Positions 1 to 11,600 of a stretch of 64,000 nt of DNA are shown here, one piece after another; position 1 is the stretch's first letter, and the number at the start of each line of letters is the position of its first letter. Where the stretch lies: NCBI GenBank assembly GCA_964017235.1, contig OZ024929.1, forward strand, positions 25,975,464 to 26,039,463, written 5' to 3'. The stretch comes from Sabellastarte sp. h YS-2021. Lineage: Eukaryota; Annelida; Polychaeta; Sabellida; Sabellidae. The notes beneath the pieces are model-generated. The model ran no database searches and had not been told where the DNA came from. It worked only from the letters and a program-made list of their open reading frames with translations. Made by a program: the position numbers and the translations under genes.

Positions 1-1192
1 TTAACGTTTTCATGTCTGTTTAAAATTCTGTTGAACAAATGACTAGTATTTAACACATAGGTTTTCCCTAAAATCATGCCACTTTATTACAAATGACAGT
101 CTCAGTATTTTTAGCTGTTTATATTCATTATTAATTTTTCCCTGCCATTTATGGCAAATCAGACCATGGGCCACTTGAGGTTGTTAACCATTGTTACCGA
201 TCATTGAGAAGGTCTTCACACTGCACTGGTAATTACAATACAATAAGCCATCAATAAAGAAGACATGGAAATCTGATCAGGCCTTTGAGGAGCTAAATTA
301 GTCCCACATTAAAGAGCTTCTGTGAAGTCCCCACTAGCTGAAGCAATTACTATGCACAGGGGTTAGTTGTTTGTGAAATAGAGGGCCGGCATTGGAGTAT
401 GCTCGGAATATCTGATAAAACCCAGCAGTAAAAGAGCCAAATAGGACTTGAATTACCGAGAATGATCCTCTATTTCTGCACAGGGTGGTTTATGTGTTAT
501 AAAAAATTTAAATCAAGTGGTAGTGAGTGAATTGTGAGATCAGGGATGAAACAGGCTAAGTAACATTTGAGAATTCAGGAATATAATTCCAGAGTGGGTC
601 TAAACCTTTGCTTCGAAATGGCAGCTTTTGGTAAAAACATAACCTCAGTTACTCTGTGTGTGGTGCATAATTTGTGATTCATCACCTAAATGTGAGAAGT
701 CAGACTAGAAATCAGAGTATTATGAGTCATATACATATATTCATGTGTAACAAATATTTCTGAATATTGCTAGCAGGAAGCATTTAAAAATTGAAAGATT
801 AAGTCCATATGTTTTGAAGAATGTCTTACAATTAGAAGCCCTCTGTCTGACAATTCATATACACTCTTTTTAAATATAAAGAATTTTTTTTTTTTGGATC
901 TTGCCCACAAATCATTTGTTTTTGCGAAGTCACTGATATATACAATACTGGCAAAAGGAATACATGTTTAAAATTGTAGTTTATACAGAAAGGTACCATA
1001 ATAATGGTACCCTGTTTCAGTTATATTGTGTCAGGACCACCATTTAGTTGCTGTGGTTATGGTTATTACCTGGCCCAGAACTCAGACGGTCACCTATTGA
1101 AGTACCAACCAAGCTTGTCAAGCATAGGCAGAAAAAGAAGAATATGTGAAACTTTGGATACGTTCTAGAATATGGTACTGGCAATAGTCTAT
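1..1192. other. AT-rich stretch, no feature recognised
   Basis: No exon with M28 similarity, no convincing ORF and no clear repeat. Probably intronic, because the missing 5' exons of the peptidase gene must lie further upstream. Confidence 0.5.
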
Positions 1193-1206
1193 GGAACATG
1201 ATAGAG

Positions 1207-1961
1207 ATTTAGATTTATTTGTTGTTTTACGTCGCGTTCAACAGCCAGGGTCATATTGCGACGGGTAGTTTACAGGTGGAGGAAACCAGTGCATACTGCA
1301 CTGTAAACCACCGGGCATCGGCAAGTAACTACCAACTTTCCAACATGAAGCGCCCGGCCCGAGATTCGAACCAGCGGCCTCAGAGGTTGGAGGCGAGTAG
1401 GGCTGCAAGCGAGCCCAAAAATGCGCCTCGATTCCTCGTCTTAGAAGAATCGACTCGGACTCGGTTAATCACTTGATTATCGCCCACGAAATAAACTGCA
1501 TCATATTTTGACATATCACGCCTTATAAAATGGTTACAAGGCACACAACAGGAAAGAATTGTGATAATTTATTGAATTTTGGGAAAAAGACGCATTTATA
1601 ATGCAAAATATAGGAAACTTTAACCATCTTTATATTGCGAGATTAGAGGCGTCTTCGAAATACGTTATAATAAAATGCCGTCTTATAAAACACTGTTACA
1701 CAAAGAATTAAAGTTTGCAAATATTTAAAATATAAAATACTAAAACGGAAATGTGTTATATTAGTAAAATATATAAATATATGCATATATTTAAAAAAAA
1801 AAATTTTGCAGTAGATTTTACGTGTATGTTTAGTTGTTTTCGAAGACCCGGTTCACTTTTCTTGCCTCGAGTATTGAACTGAATCGTTTTGTTTCCGAGT
1901 AACCGAAGAATCATTGCAGCCCTAGAGGCGAGAACTCTAACCGCTACACCACCGAGCCCCC
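1207..1961 (-). mobile_element. tRNA-derived SINE, interrupted by a MITE
   Basis: The tRNA-like head is at the right end on the - strand (GGTGGTGTAGCGGTTAGAG reads as an A box) and the tail is at the left. The body shares order and wording with the SINE at 62294-62520 (TTTTACGTCGCGTTCAACA, GAAACCAGT, CAACTTTCC). A 14-bp target duplication, ggaacatgatagag, flanks it at 1193-1206 and 1962-1975. A hAT-like MITE splits it at 1398-1924. Confidence 0.85.
1398..1924. mobile_element. hAT-like MITE inside the SINE
   Basis: Terminal inverted repeat TAGGGCTGCAA at both ends, and a perfect 8-bp target duplication, gaggcgag, at 1390-1397 and 1925-1932. Both features fit the hAT superfamily, whose ends often read YAGGGCTGCAA. 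527 bp with no coding capacity, so non-autonomous. Removing it and one duplication restores continuity of the SINE head. Confidence 0.88.
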
Positions 1962-2189
1962 GGAACATGATAGAGAAACAGATTGAATTTCCATTTGAAA
2001 CATTGAAGAAAAATATCAGATAAATTCAAAACATTGAAGAAGAATATCAGACTGAGAAATTCAGATATCAATGTTGTAACTCTCTTGCAGAAGATTTTTT
2101 TTTGTTATACATGGAAATAATTGTCTCAGAATAAGAATACTGCTAACAATGAGTATGATGATGAATGTGGCCTCTGGCCATTAAGATGG

Positions 2190-2747
2190 CTGTTCCATTT
2201 CTACGATATATTGTAAACTTTGCTCCTGATCCCCAATATCCTGGGATCGGGAGCTAAATATTTTCAAATGGAACAATCTTAAAACCATCGTACAGAGATC
2301 CTGTACGAAAATAAGGAACTTCCCGATAGCTTTACGAGGACAGTACTCGGGAGTGCATTAAGAACAGTTTATGAGAATTTCAAACTGTTTGAAATTGTCA
2401 CAAACCTTTCCCAATTCTTATCAGATTTTATAACATCGTAAACCAATTGTATTGTCATCTTTTAATCTTACAGTGATCTTAAACCTATCTTACAGAGGTA
2501 CAGCAGTCTTTTTCATGTTATATTGATTGTAAACCTATCTGTTTCATCTTAAGTCCATCGTAAACCAATGGGATACCAATTGAATGGATCTGGAAACAAT
2601 CACAAACCTATAGGAAGATTTTGAGACAATGGCAATGCCAATTGGGATGCTATCGGAAACACATCCTAAAGCCATTGTAAACTATAGCAAATCATGCATT
2701 TTCACAGTCAGGAGCAAAGTTTACAACATATTGCTGAAATGGAACAG
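2190..2747. mobile_element. Inverted-repeat element (MITE-like)
   Basis: Left end CTGTTCCATTTCTACGATAT..TGTAAACTTTGCTCCTGA recurs inverted at about 2707-2747. The interior holds degenerate repeats of ATCGTAAACC(A/T)AT. Target duplication is not clear. Confidence 0.6.
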
Positions 2748-2825
2748 TCCCATAATGTACAATGCCATCCACTGAGTATCCTTTTCTGCAGTAAAATGGG
2801 GATTACTATAGTAACACACTTGTAG

Positions 2826-2990
2826 CTCACTTCTGAGGATCTGGGTTCTAAGTGAATACTTGAGTGGGACATTTGGTAATTGCTAAGGTCAATACCCAGT
2901 AGGTGACAGTGTAGAATGTTAACCAACTAGTATGCAATGCATTCCTCCACCCATTCACTTAACTTGTATTTTACAGTGGAATACTGTCAC
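2826..2990 (+). repeat. Degraded SINE relic
   Basis: Word order resembles the body of the 57.2-kb SINE (tggtaattgctaaggtcaa, cagtgtagaatgttaacca). No ends or duplications remain. Confidence 0.35.
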
Positions 2991-4920
2991 TATTTCCTTG
3001 GAATAACTATTTTCACGGTCAGACCCCAACTAACTAGTGTGTTAGCCCGAGAAAATCGCACAACAGGAAGGAAAGAATTTGTTTGAACTAAATAATTTAT
3101 TTACAATATGTACAAATCAGTGTTAAACCAACCAATTCAGAATATACATTTAAAACAATAATAACTCAAACTTGTATGCCTGTTAATGACTTAAAAACTT
3201 TAAATATTATTACGAGAATATTTAAATATTTTCTTATAGATCACTCACAGATTTGTTGGAACCATCCAACTCACAGGCCAATGCAGACACATAAATTTAA
3301 CATTTAACATTTTATAACAACCTTAACCAAGCCAGTGAGATACAGTGCCCGGTCCCTCTATTACTATTTCACATAACAATGCTGGTCCTTCTTTTTTAAT
3401 GAATTAGTTCAATAAATGTTTTAATCTGTGTATGACATCATACCAAAATGATGACCTTCAGTATAAACTAATTGGGGAAACATGGTATTTAAAGTTACAT
3501 CCATTTTGGCAACATCCTCATTTAATTATTTGTCATTAACTTGTATACTAACGAGATATCAGGACCCAAACTTCCATTATCTGAACATACTGGGAGAACA
3601 AGACTTTGGAAATATAAAATTATGAGAATGAAAATAAGATCATAAAATTGACTTTTTAGACAGCAATAGGTCTGATGTTAGAGGTTCTGCACTACTTACT
3701 TTCATCCATTAAATTGAAGTTCGTAGATACTCTTTTCTCCTTTTAAACTTTCTTTGTAATTTTCAGAGGAATAAAAACAGGCACTGTTCAGTCAAATGCA
3801 TCCAGAGAACTTTCCGTTGACTGATTTAATTTGCTGTTTTATTATCACGGAATGAGCCCCATTTTGCCAGTGGGTCATATTTCCATTACAACACGAGGAG
3901 TGGGGTTTCCTTAAAAATATTGCCAGTTTCTTTTCAAACACCAGAAAATCTCTTGAGTTAAAGTCTGTGTAAATTTCAAGCTTTACATGGAGATAGTTAA
4001 TACTTCCACCAGAACAGATAAGAAAGTTAAACATGATAAATTAGATGTGTATTTCAACCAGTGAACAGCCTCTAAAAGTTAGTGTGACGGCTTTGATTTT
4101 GTTTACAAATATTCCTTTACATTCAGTTGAAACCTAACTTTAGGTTCTTTTGAGAATTACTATCCAGTATTATTCAGGATAAAGGAAACCTCTAAACATC
4201 CCTAGTGTGAGAGAAAAATCAATGTAGCAGTTCTTATCAGAGGCTGTGTCTCATCTCCATAAGAACTGACGTGAAAGTCAGGAAGCTCTGAAGTACTTAA
4301 TCTCAACTGTTAAAGTTTTAATCTGTGGCAAAAGTTACTCCCTTTCAGTGTATAACTGTATTTACCGGCATTATCTACAGCAATCAACAAAAACAAACTA
4401 CCTTCTGAGGGATGACATTTAATTCAGAGCCTTGATATTTCCTTTTTAGCACGGAAGTGACAAAGTCACAATCAGGTTACAATGTTTGTCTTAGCATCAT
4501 ATTTTACATAACAATGCTGTGCTTTTTAAGTGTTACAAAATTTAACAGATTTTTAATTAAAAAAATTTCAGTGCAATTCTTTTTCATAAAATAGTTTCTA
4601 GGTAGAGATTCAGAGAGAGATTTAAAATTTATTATGAGTTAATTTTCTGTAGCACTGCAGCCACATTAAAGGTGAAAGGTCATTTGTTTTGTTGAATAAT
4701 GAACGGGAACAAGTCATTCAATATTTGATGAAATTTGACATTTAATTGCTTTTATTTTCAGTGAAAGATAAAACAAATATATATGTTCTTAAATGTAGTT
4801 CCATTCCATACCTAAACACAGGACACATACATTTATGGTTGGTTAATTTAACATGGTGATAGCTGTAGTATACTTTGTCCAAAGCATATACTTAAGAAAT
4901 GTTGCCCTACCTGCTCTGTA
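2991..4920. other. AT-rich intronic or upstream stretch, nothing recognised
   Basis: Short ORFs on both strands have no recognisable similarity. No tandem or inverted repeat stands out. Confidence 0.5.
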
Positions 4921-4923
4921 CAT

Positions 4924-5150
4924 GCAGTCAGCATTCCAGTTAAGTGTCATGGCCATACTTTCTCCAATAATTCAATACTCAGGGTTGCTGCTCAGTTATA
5001 CTGCAATACCTTCCCCATTCTTACAGGCAGCATTCCAGTTCAGTGACATTGCCATACCTTCTCAATACTTAGCATTGCTGCTCAGTTGCACCATGATATC
5101 TTCCCCAGTCTTACAGGCAGCATTCCAGTTCAGTGACATTACTTTCTCCA
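4924..5150 (+). repeat. Short tandem repeat, about 90-100 bp x 2.5
   Basis: The phrase GCAGCATTCCAGTTCAGTGACAT starts near 4928, 5026 and 5117, with TTGCTGCTCAGTT and CTTCCCC between. It lies about 400 bp upstream of exon a. A 131-codon ORF over it is a by-product of the repetition. Confidence 0.7.
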
Positions 5151-5540
5151 CAGTAAATTTTGTACTTCATAAGGCTTTTAGTATAACTAGACTCTTTCAT
5201 GAGTATTTTTGGCATAAAAATAAAAACAACTCATTTAAGTCCAATTAGAATTAAGGTCAGTTATATAAGAACTTTTATAAAAGTGTTGATTTTAAACAAG
5301 TAAAATGAACTCTTTTTCCAGATTTTGTACCACATATATAGCTCATTTCTCTCTTCTTTAGTGCTGGAGTAAACTATATAGTGCTGTTCATCATAGGCGA
5401 AATAGAATTTGATGTCAGTGAAACTAGTTTAAACCCTCCCAGATAAAGTTTTTGTGCTGTTTTGCTTTCTATCTTCTTGTAGACAAAAAGCCAGTTTAAT
5501 AATACTTTATACAGTCTCCAAACTCTGTCTATTCTCCCAG

Positions 5541-5688
5541 GCAAAATGCCAGCTCAGTGCAACTGCTAGATGGGGATGGAGTAGAGAGACACAGGACAGG
5601 GTACACTGGTCCCATTGGAGAGAAATCCTTCGAGCATCCAGAGTTTCAGCAGTCTTACAATGCATTTTCACCCAGTGGACATGTGGAG
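5541..5688 (+). CDS. FOLH1-like: FOLH1-like exon a (first exon seen)
   Basis: Acceptor TTCTCCCAG, donor GTGAGT. The first base completes a codon split with an unseen upstream exon. The peptide ends in [11 protein letters not shown], matching the FSAFSPQGMPE stretch just before the apical domain of GCPII. It aligns to about residues 123-171 and is the least conserved exon, but the phase and the family motif are clear. Confidence 0.85.
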
Positions 5689-8600
5689 GTGAGTATGACT
5701 TTAAGTCTTCTCTGTTCCAGGGTATTAGGGCACGGGGACATAGTTAGTCACACACTGGCCTCCCACAACTCAGATTCCATGTTTGATTCTTGGCCTGACC
5801 TGAATTGGTAAAGTTGGTAATTGCTTGCCAATGCCAAATGTTTTTAAGTGTAGAATGTTGACCAAGTAGTTTGCATTACTTTCCTCCATTCTCTCACCTA
5901 GCCTTTGCTATGTGACCTATAGAACATGTTGGAAGTGACGCTTAGCCCCAGTTAGGCAGTCAGTCTTCATTCCAGGGTATTAGAGGGACCTCAGGGTCCA
6001 AGGGGTCAAGAAAACTGATGTAAAGTCACTGCTTTAAGCTCCTAGATCTGTGCTTGTGGGTCAATATTCATTCATGGCAACGTGTGAGATTCATTACATA
6101 CTTTAGCTATTGATATTGCTATAAAACCGTACCTCTGACTATTGTATGGGTAACTAGACTTTGGAGAACGGTTGTTTTTTGTGGATAACCATTTACCTTT
6201 TTTGGCCAAATGACGCTTGAATGTTACTGTCTTTTTGAAAAGTGATTTCCAATTACCATCACATAGTTTCTTTGTGACTGCAATAGATTCATTTACAAAA
6301 GGTAAAACCATTAAACAGAATATATTTATTTCAATTGTTAATACTCTGAGTGAGTATTATCAAAGTCTGATCAGAGATATATTTTGATTATCAACCCAAA
6401 ACTAAGATTGACTGTCCCGAATGTTCGCCTTGTGTCACCATTTTAAAGTCATATTTGAGGATAAAATTAAGCATTTTCAGTTACCATTACTTTGTGAATT
6501 ATTACCTGTGTTTGAATTAACATCTACTTCAAGTGTACACTTGACACAGAACAGGTGCCTTATAAAACTCGGAGCTCCGGAGGTGCGGTCGGAGGGGTGC
6601 GGTGGGGTGCGGTAAAAATATTTGTACAATAAAATATTGCTTCATCATATATTTGTAAAATATTATTAGAAACCCCACCGTAGCCTCACGTTTTCAGCAC
6701 TCTGTGGGTGTACAAGTACCAGCATTTGACATTTTATTTATTTTAAATATTTCGTGAAGGTAGCATTAGGTGCGGTGACAGTAAAATATTGCTGGATCAT
6801 ATATTTGTAAAATATTGTTAGAAACCCCATCGTAGCCTCACGTTTTCAGCACTCTGTGGGTGTACAAGTACCAGCATTTTATATTTTATTTGCTTTAAAT
6901 ATTGCAAGGAGGCAGTATTAGGTGCGGTGACAGTAAAATATTGCTGGATTATATATTTGTAAAGTATTGTTAGAAAACCCCATCGTAGCCTCAAGTTTTC
7001 AGCACTCAGTTTGTGTAGAAGTACCAGCATTTGATAAAACACACAGCCAATCAGAGGAGGGGTGTGGTAAAAAGGTGCGGTGGAGGTGCGGCTCCGAGTA
7101 AAGCTCCAACTCCAGCTCCAGCTCCGAGTTTTATAATGAGCCCACAGAACATATTAATGATGAATGTCAGAATGTTTTTTTGCTTCATACTTATTGATTT
7201 TTAATGAGTACTTTTGACTGATTGTAATTTTTAACACTAAATATGAAGATTATCAAGGAGATTTGGAGTTTGCTAAATGTCACACATTTCCATTGTGTGA
7301 AAAACACCATGTTATTTTACAGGGAGATTTGGTGTATGCTAATTACGGCCATGAAGATGATTTTGCTGAACTAAGGAAGAAGAATGTGAGTTGTGAAGGT
7401 AATATTATCATCATGAGATATGGGAAGATCTTCAGAGGAGTCAAGGTATGTCTTAAGTAAAAGCTGCATTTTATATTTCTAAATAGTCTTGTAAATCTTC
7501 TTGTTGGTCAATTTTGATTAAATAGTGTATTATGGAGTAAATTCACGAGTTGATTTCAAAATTTTGTCCATTTTACATGGAAAAAGTACTTAAAATTGTG
7601 GTATATTTCACCTTATATACAAATTTTAATAACCACCCCCTGAGTGTCTAGACAAGGTGTTCATTATCAGAGAGAGAGAGAGATCATATAATTTAGATCA
7701 GAGGACTACCAGAAACAATAGAAAAGTAGACATTCATGTGACTTTGACACTGATGAAACGTCCCTTGAAAAGGAGACACTTCTTGGTTACACCCCCCATG
7801 TTCAGGCAGTCTTCACCACCGTCCCATTTTCTAAGTTGACTATCTCCCTTAATATAAGGCCTATAAAAATGATTTTTGACAGTTATCTATAGGCCTGAAA
7901 AATGTTTGAGTGGTTTAAATTTGACCATTGACTGTTATTAAGGTCACATGATCCAACAAAATATATTTTGTTATACATGTACTTCCTTTTCAGTAGATTT
8001 TCTCAGAAGGTACAACGTACAGGTCAACAAAATTTGGCATGTGCTTTCCTCTCATCAAAATGTAGGCACAAATTGAATTTCAGATCAGTCAGCCTTTAAT
8101 TGACTATAATTTAATTGTTTAGTTTAAAAAATGCTGAAATAGGACTTCAGAGCAAAAGCACCTTTAAGTTAAATCTTTATGTACCTGCTAATATACATAT
8201 ATCCACTTATTTTGTCTCTTTCAGAAACAAGCTTAAAAATTGCCTTTCTGCAAAAGCCTATCCCTCTTAGCCACCTCACCTCCAGCATTTGACCAAGGCA
8301 TTATAACCTGGCTTTGGTAATGGACTTACCATTTTGAACCTAGTTTAGGATTGTTGCAAATTCTGTCAGATGATGGGGATTCAGCACTACAGAAGTCCAT
8401 AATTATATTAGATTACTGAAGAAGCAAAGCAAAAATCTTGCATGGTGCAAAACATTTTACAGAAAACCCTCCATTCTGTTTGTCTGTACAAATAAAATCA
8501 ATACAAAACATAGAATATATAAATAAATAAACATCTGGAGATTGAATCTTGCACCAGTGGCATGGGGTCTCATGGACTGAGTAGGTAACCGATTAGACAG

Positions 8601-11600
8601 GCGTGGCCTTGTGCCTCTGTGGCCATTGATTCATCACAACATGTGGGATGATACACTGAGAGTCTGTGTTGACTTGACCTGAGCTGTTTCAAGGAATACT
8701 TACTTAGTCCTTACTTTAATGTTTTGTGTAGGTGAGGAATGCAGAGAAGTGTGGTGCCAAGGGTGTGATTCTGTACTCAGACCCTGCACAAGTCACAGGA
8801 CAGTATAGAACAGAGGCAGACCTGTACCCTCATACATGGTGAGTTGATTGATTGATTGATTGATTGATGGATGGATTGGTTGATTGATTGATTGATCAAT
8901 CCGTCTTCATGAGTAGAATTAATTTTTGTTACAATGATTGATTGACTAGTTGATTAGCAATAGATTGATCCATTGGTTAATTGGTTTAATGACATTGTTG
9001 AACAGAGAATCATAGAATCTCAGTTAAGTGACTGATCAATGAATTGATTAATTTAGATACTTAATGATTGAGGCGGACCACTCTGCCACATATAGTTTTG
9101 CTTCCTGTTAGAGCCTGTTTGATTCGGGGTGTACTAAAACACGGAGTCCTGGAATTGGAATTGTTCTATATCGGCTACCTCCTGATCTATACATTTTTGA
9201 TACCGACTTATCCCTAAAAGCTTTTTGCATTAAAATATTTCTGCAGATAATTACTGCATATGATAAGGGTTTTATCATTGTGCAGTTTACAGTGAAAATT
9301 CTTTCCCTATTTAAACTTGATGCAAAATATATATCTCATGATTGGAATAGAAATACTGAAGCTTACTACACAAATATAAATTGTTTTCATTGCACAAAAC
9401 TTTCTCTGTAGTCACATATGCCTGGTATATACAATGAAACCTGTTTTTGCACTAAGTAGCGATCTCACTGATGAATATTATGACTCGTTAATTCTGTGGG
9501 TCTGGTAGGTGACATAACCATCAGTTTCTGGAAAGGTCGGCCATCTCTCAGTCTGGTTTTATGGTCTCAGTGGCCCTATCTGTATGCCATCCAGAGATAT
9601 CTCGTCACACTTTCATACTTCATGCCAGATAAATATATACACATTTAGAAAATATAAGCTCTACAACTGTAAATTCATCTTATGTTGACTAAAATTCCCT
9701 TATAATTCAAAATAAATATTCAGTCCCAATAAGGTCTTCTCCAGTAAACTCACCCTGCTGCCTGAAATTCTTGGTTAAGTGAAAGTGTTTTATAGAGACT
9801 TGTGATTTAACTTATCCAGATTTTTCAGTATATTCGCTGTTTTATCATTCAATATGTAGTGTGTACAGAACTGAGCCAGAAACACAATACATCTTTTGTT
9901 ATCCACCAGACAATGTATTAGCAGACCAGGCAATATTTAAGTCCCCCTTGAGAAGGGTGCTTGTTTGTTTTTTGGGGTCTCGTTTCCTCACCACTGCCAG
10001 GATATGGTGTTCCTTGAATATTTTCCTTATTAGTGGGGGCATTCTGCCCTTCTTTGGCACCTATATACCTCACTCAATACTCGTGAGAAAGTTTTTTCCA
10101 GATGCTTATATGTGACCTGTAATTTTTGTCAAGGTCACATGATCAAAAATAATTTTGTGGGGGTGCACTTTCTGCAGTAAATTGTCATTTAATCTACACA
10201 TTAATGTTATTGATATCTCAAGCTGATTAGATTTTTGGAATGATTGAATTTGTCAGACCCCACTCTCCGTCCATTATCTCCTTATCTGTTGTATTTAGGG
10301 CCTTAAAATGTATTGGGAATGGCAATGGGAATGGGAATTCAGCAGAGCGTTTTAAACAACTGGTCAGATTTACCACACACACACACCCGAAAACAGTCCA
10401 AATTCAACCATAAAGCCTTGAAGAAACCTTTAAAAATATGATTGTATTTTAATAAGTGAAGTAAAACTTACAAATAAAGTTCTGGTTGTTTTAGATTTTC
10501 TAAATTTGTTATTGGTTTATTGAAGTAAATATCAACCTGTATTTTATTGCACTAAGGAAAACCTGAAAAAAAAAGTCTTGTAAAGCCATTTTTTCTGTTA
10601 AATACATAGTAAAATATAGTAAATTAAAATCTGAATGTAAAATTCATCCACTTCAGCCGCCCCATTCACAAGCACATTTCACTGAAATTATGTAAAACAG
10701 TTTGGCAGCAAAATCGTAGGTTTAATTGGAATATTCCTATACTGTTGCAAATTTCACCTTTCTAATTTAGCACCTTGTCAAATTTGCTTAGTTGATGCAG
10801 TTAGAATTGTTCATTCCTTACACCAACCAGTGTCCAAAACTGTATGATGTTTACAAACTTTTTAACGATAAGATCAAACAAAAATAGTAAAGAATCCAGG
10901 AATGTCCTTGTCTTTTGACAATATGTTCCAGAAAGCCATAAACATAGAGTTTGAGCTTTGACATTTCTGTATGAAGAGACAAATTGTATCTGTTGGGGGA
11001 AAAAGCACATTTGTATCTTTAACATCAGAAGCAGAAAAGAAAGCAGATTTAATCAGCCTTATTAATACAGGTTTAGTTCAGACATAAAACAGAACATAAA
11101 ACTGCCATCTTGTGTAGTAATAGTCATAAATAGGCCGTTATCTCTTCCTTGAAAAGGCCACCAACTCACTCGGGATTCCATACTGACGTTTACAATTTTT
11201 AAATGATTCCAATTTTATTACTCCACAGTGTGACAGAAATGAATGCCTGCTTCACAGTCTTTTCAAGAACATTTGAGCACCATGTACATTCATGTGAACA
11301 TTCGTTAAAATAGTGACTGTTGTACAAGTATTTGCCTATATCATGTGGACTATATTTTGGATAGAGATTGCATTTTGAATATCATAACCTGTTAACACTT
11401 TATATATCAGCAAAATAAGACTAAAATCATACATAAAGCAATATTTATATAATAATAACTCTCACAGGTATGGTATATTTTCAACTGTTGTTAAAAGGGT
11501 TGGTGAAAAGTAGAGTCATAAGTTGTCAAAGTAGCATTGTAATAAGCTATCTGCCCTTGTCCTGTTGTATCACCAGCAGCTTTTAAGGAGTTTACTTTTC

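Noticed and set aside
1219..1476. 85-codon ORF as a small gene
   Set aside because: It runs across SINE body and into the nested MITE, so it is chimaeric repeat sequence.
4853..5248. 131-codon ORF as a possible upstream exon or small gene
   Set aside because: The peptide repeats AAFQFSDI because of a DNA tandem repeat, has no M28 similarity and does not join in phase with exon a.
1..5540. Upstream exons of the peptidase gene
   Set aside because: A read-through for the expected family segments (LAGT, FGLD..., LLSYP) found none with flanking splice sites. Very short or diverged exons could have been missed.
7263..7322. In-frame extension upstream of exon b
   Set aside because: A strong acceptor TTTTACAG at 7322 and the family alignment both start the exon at GDLVY; the upstream residues have no homology.
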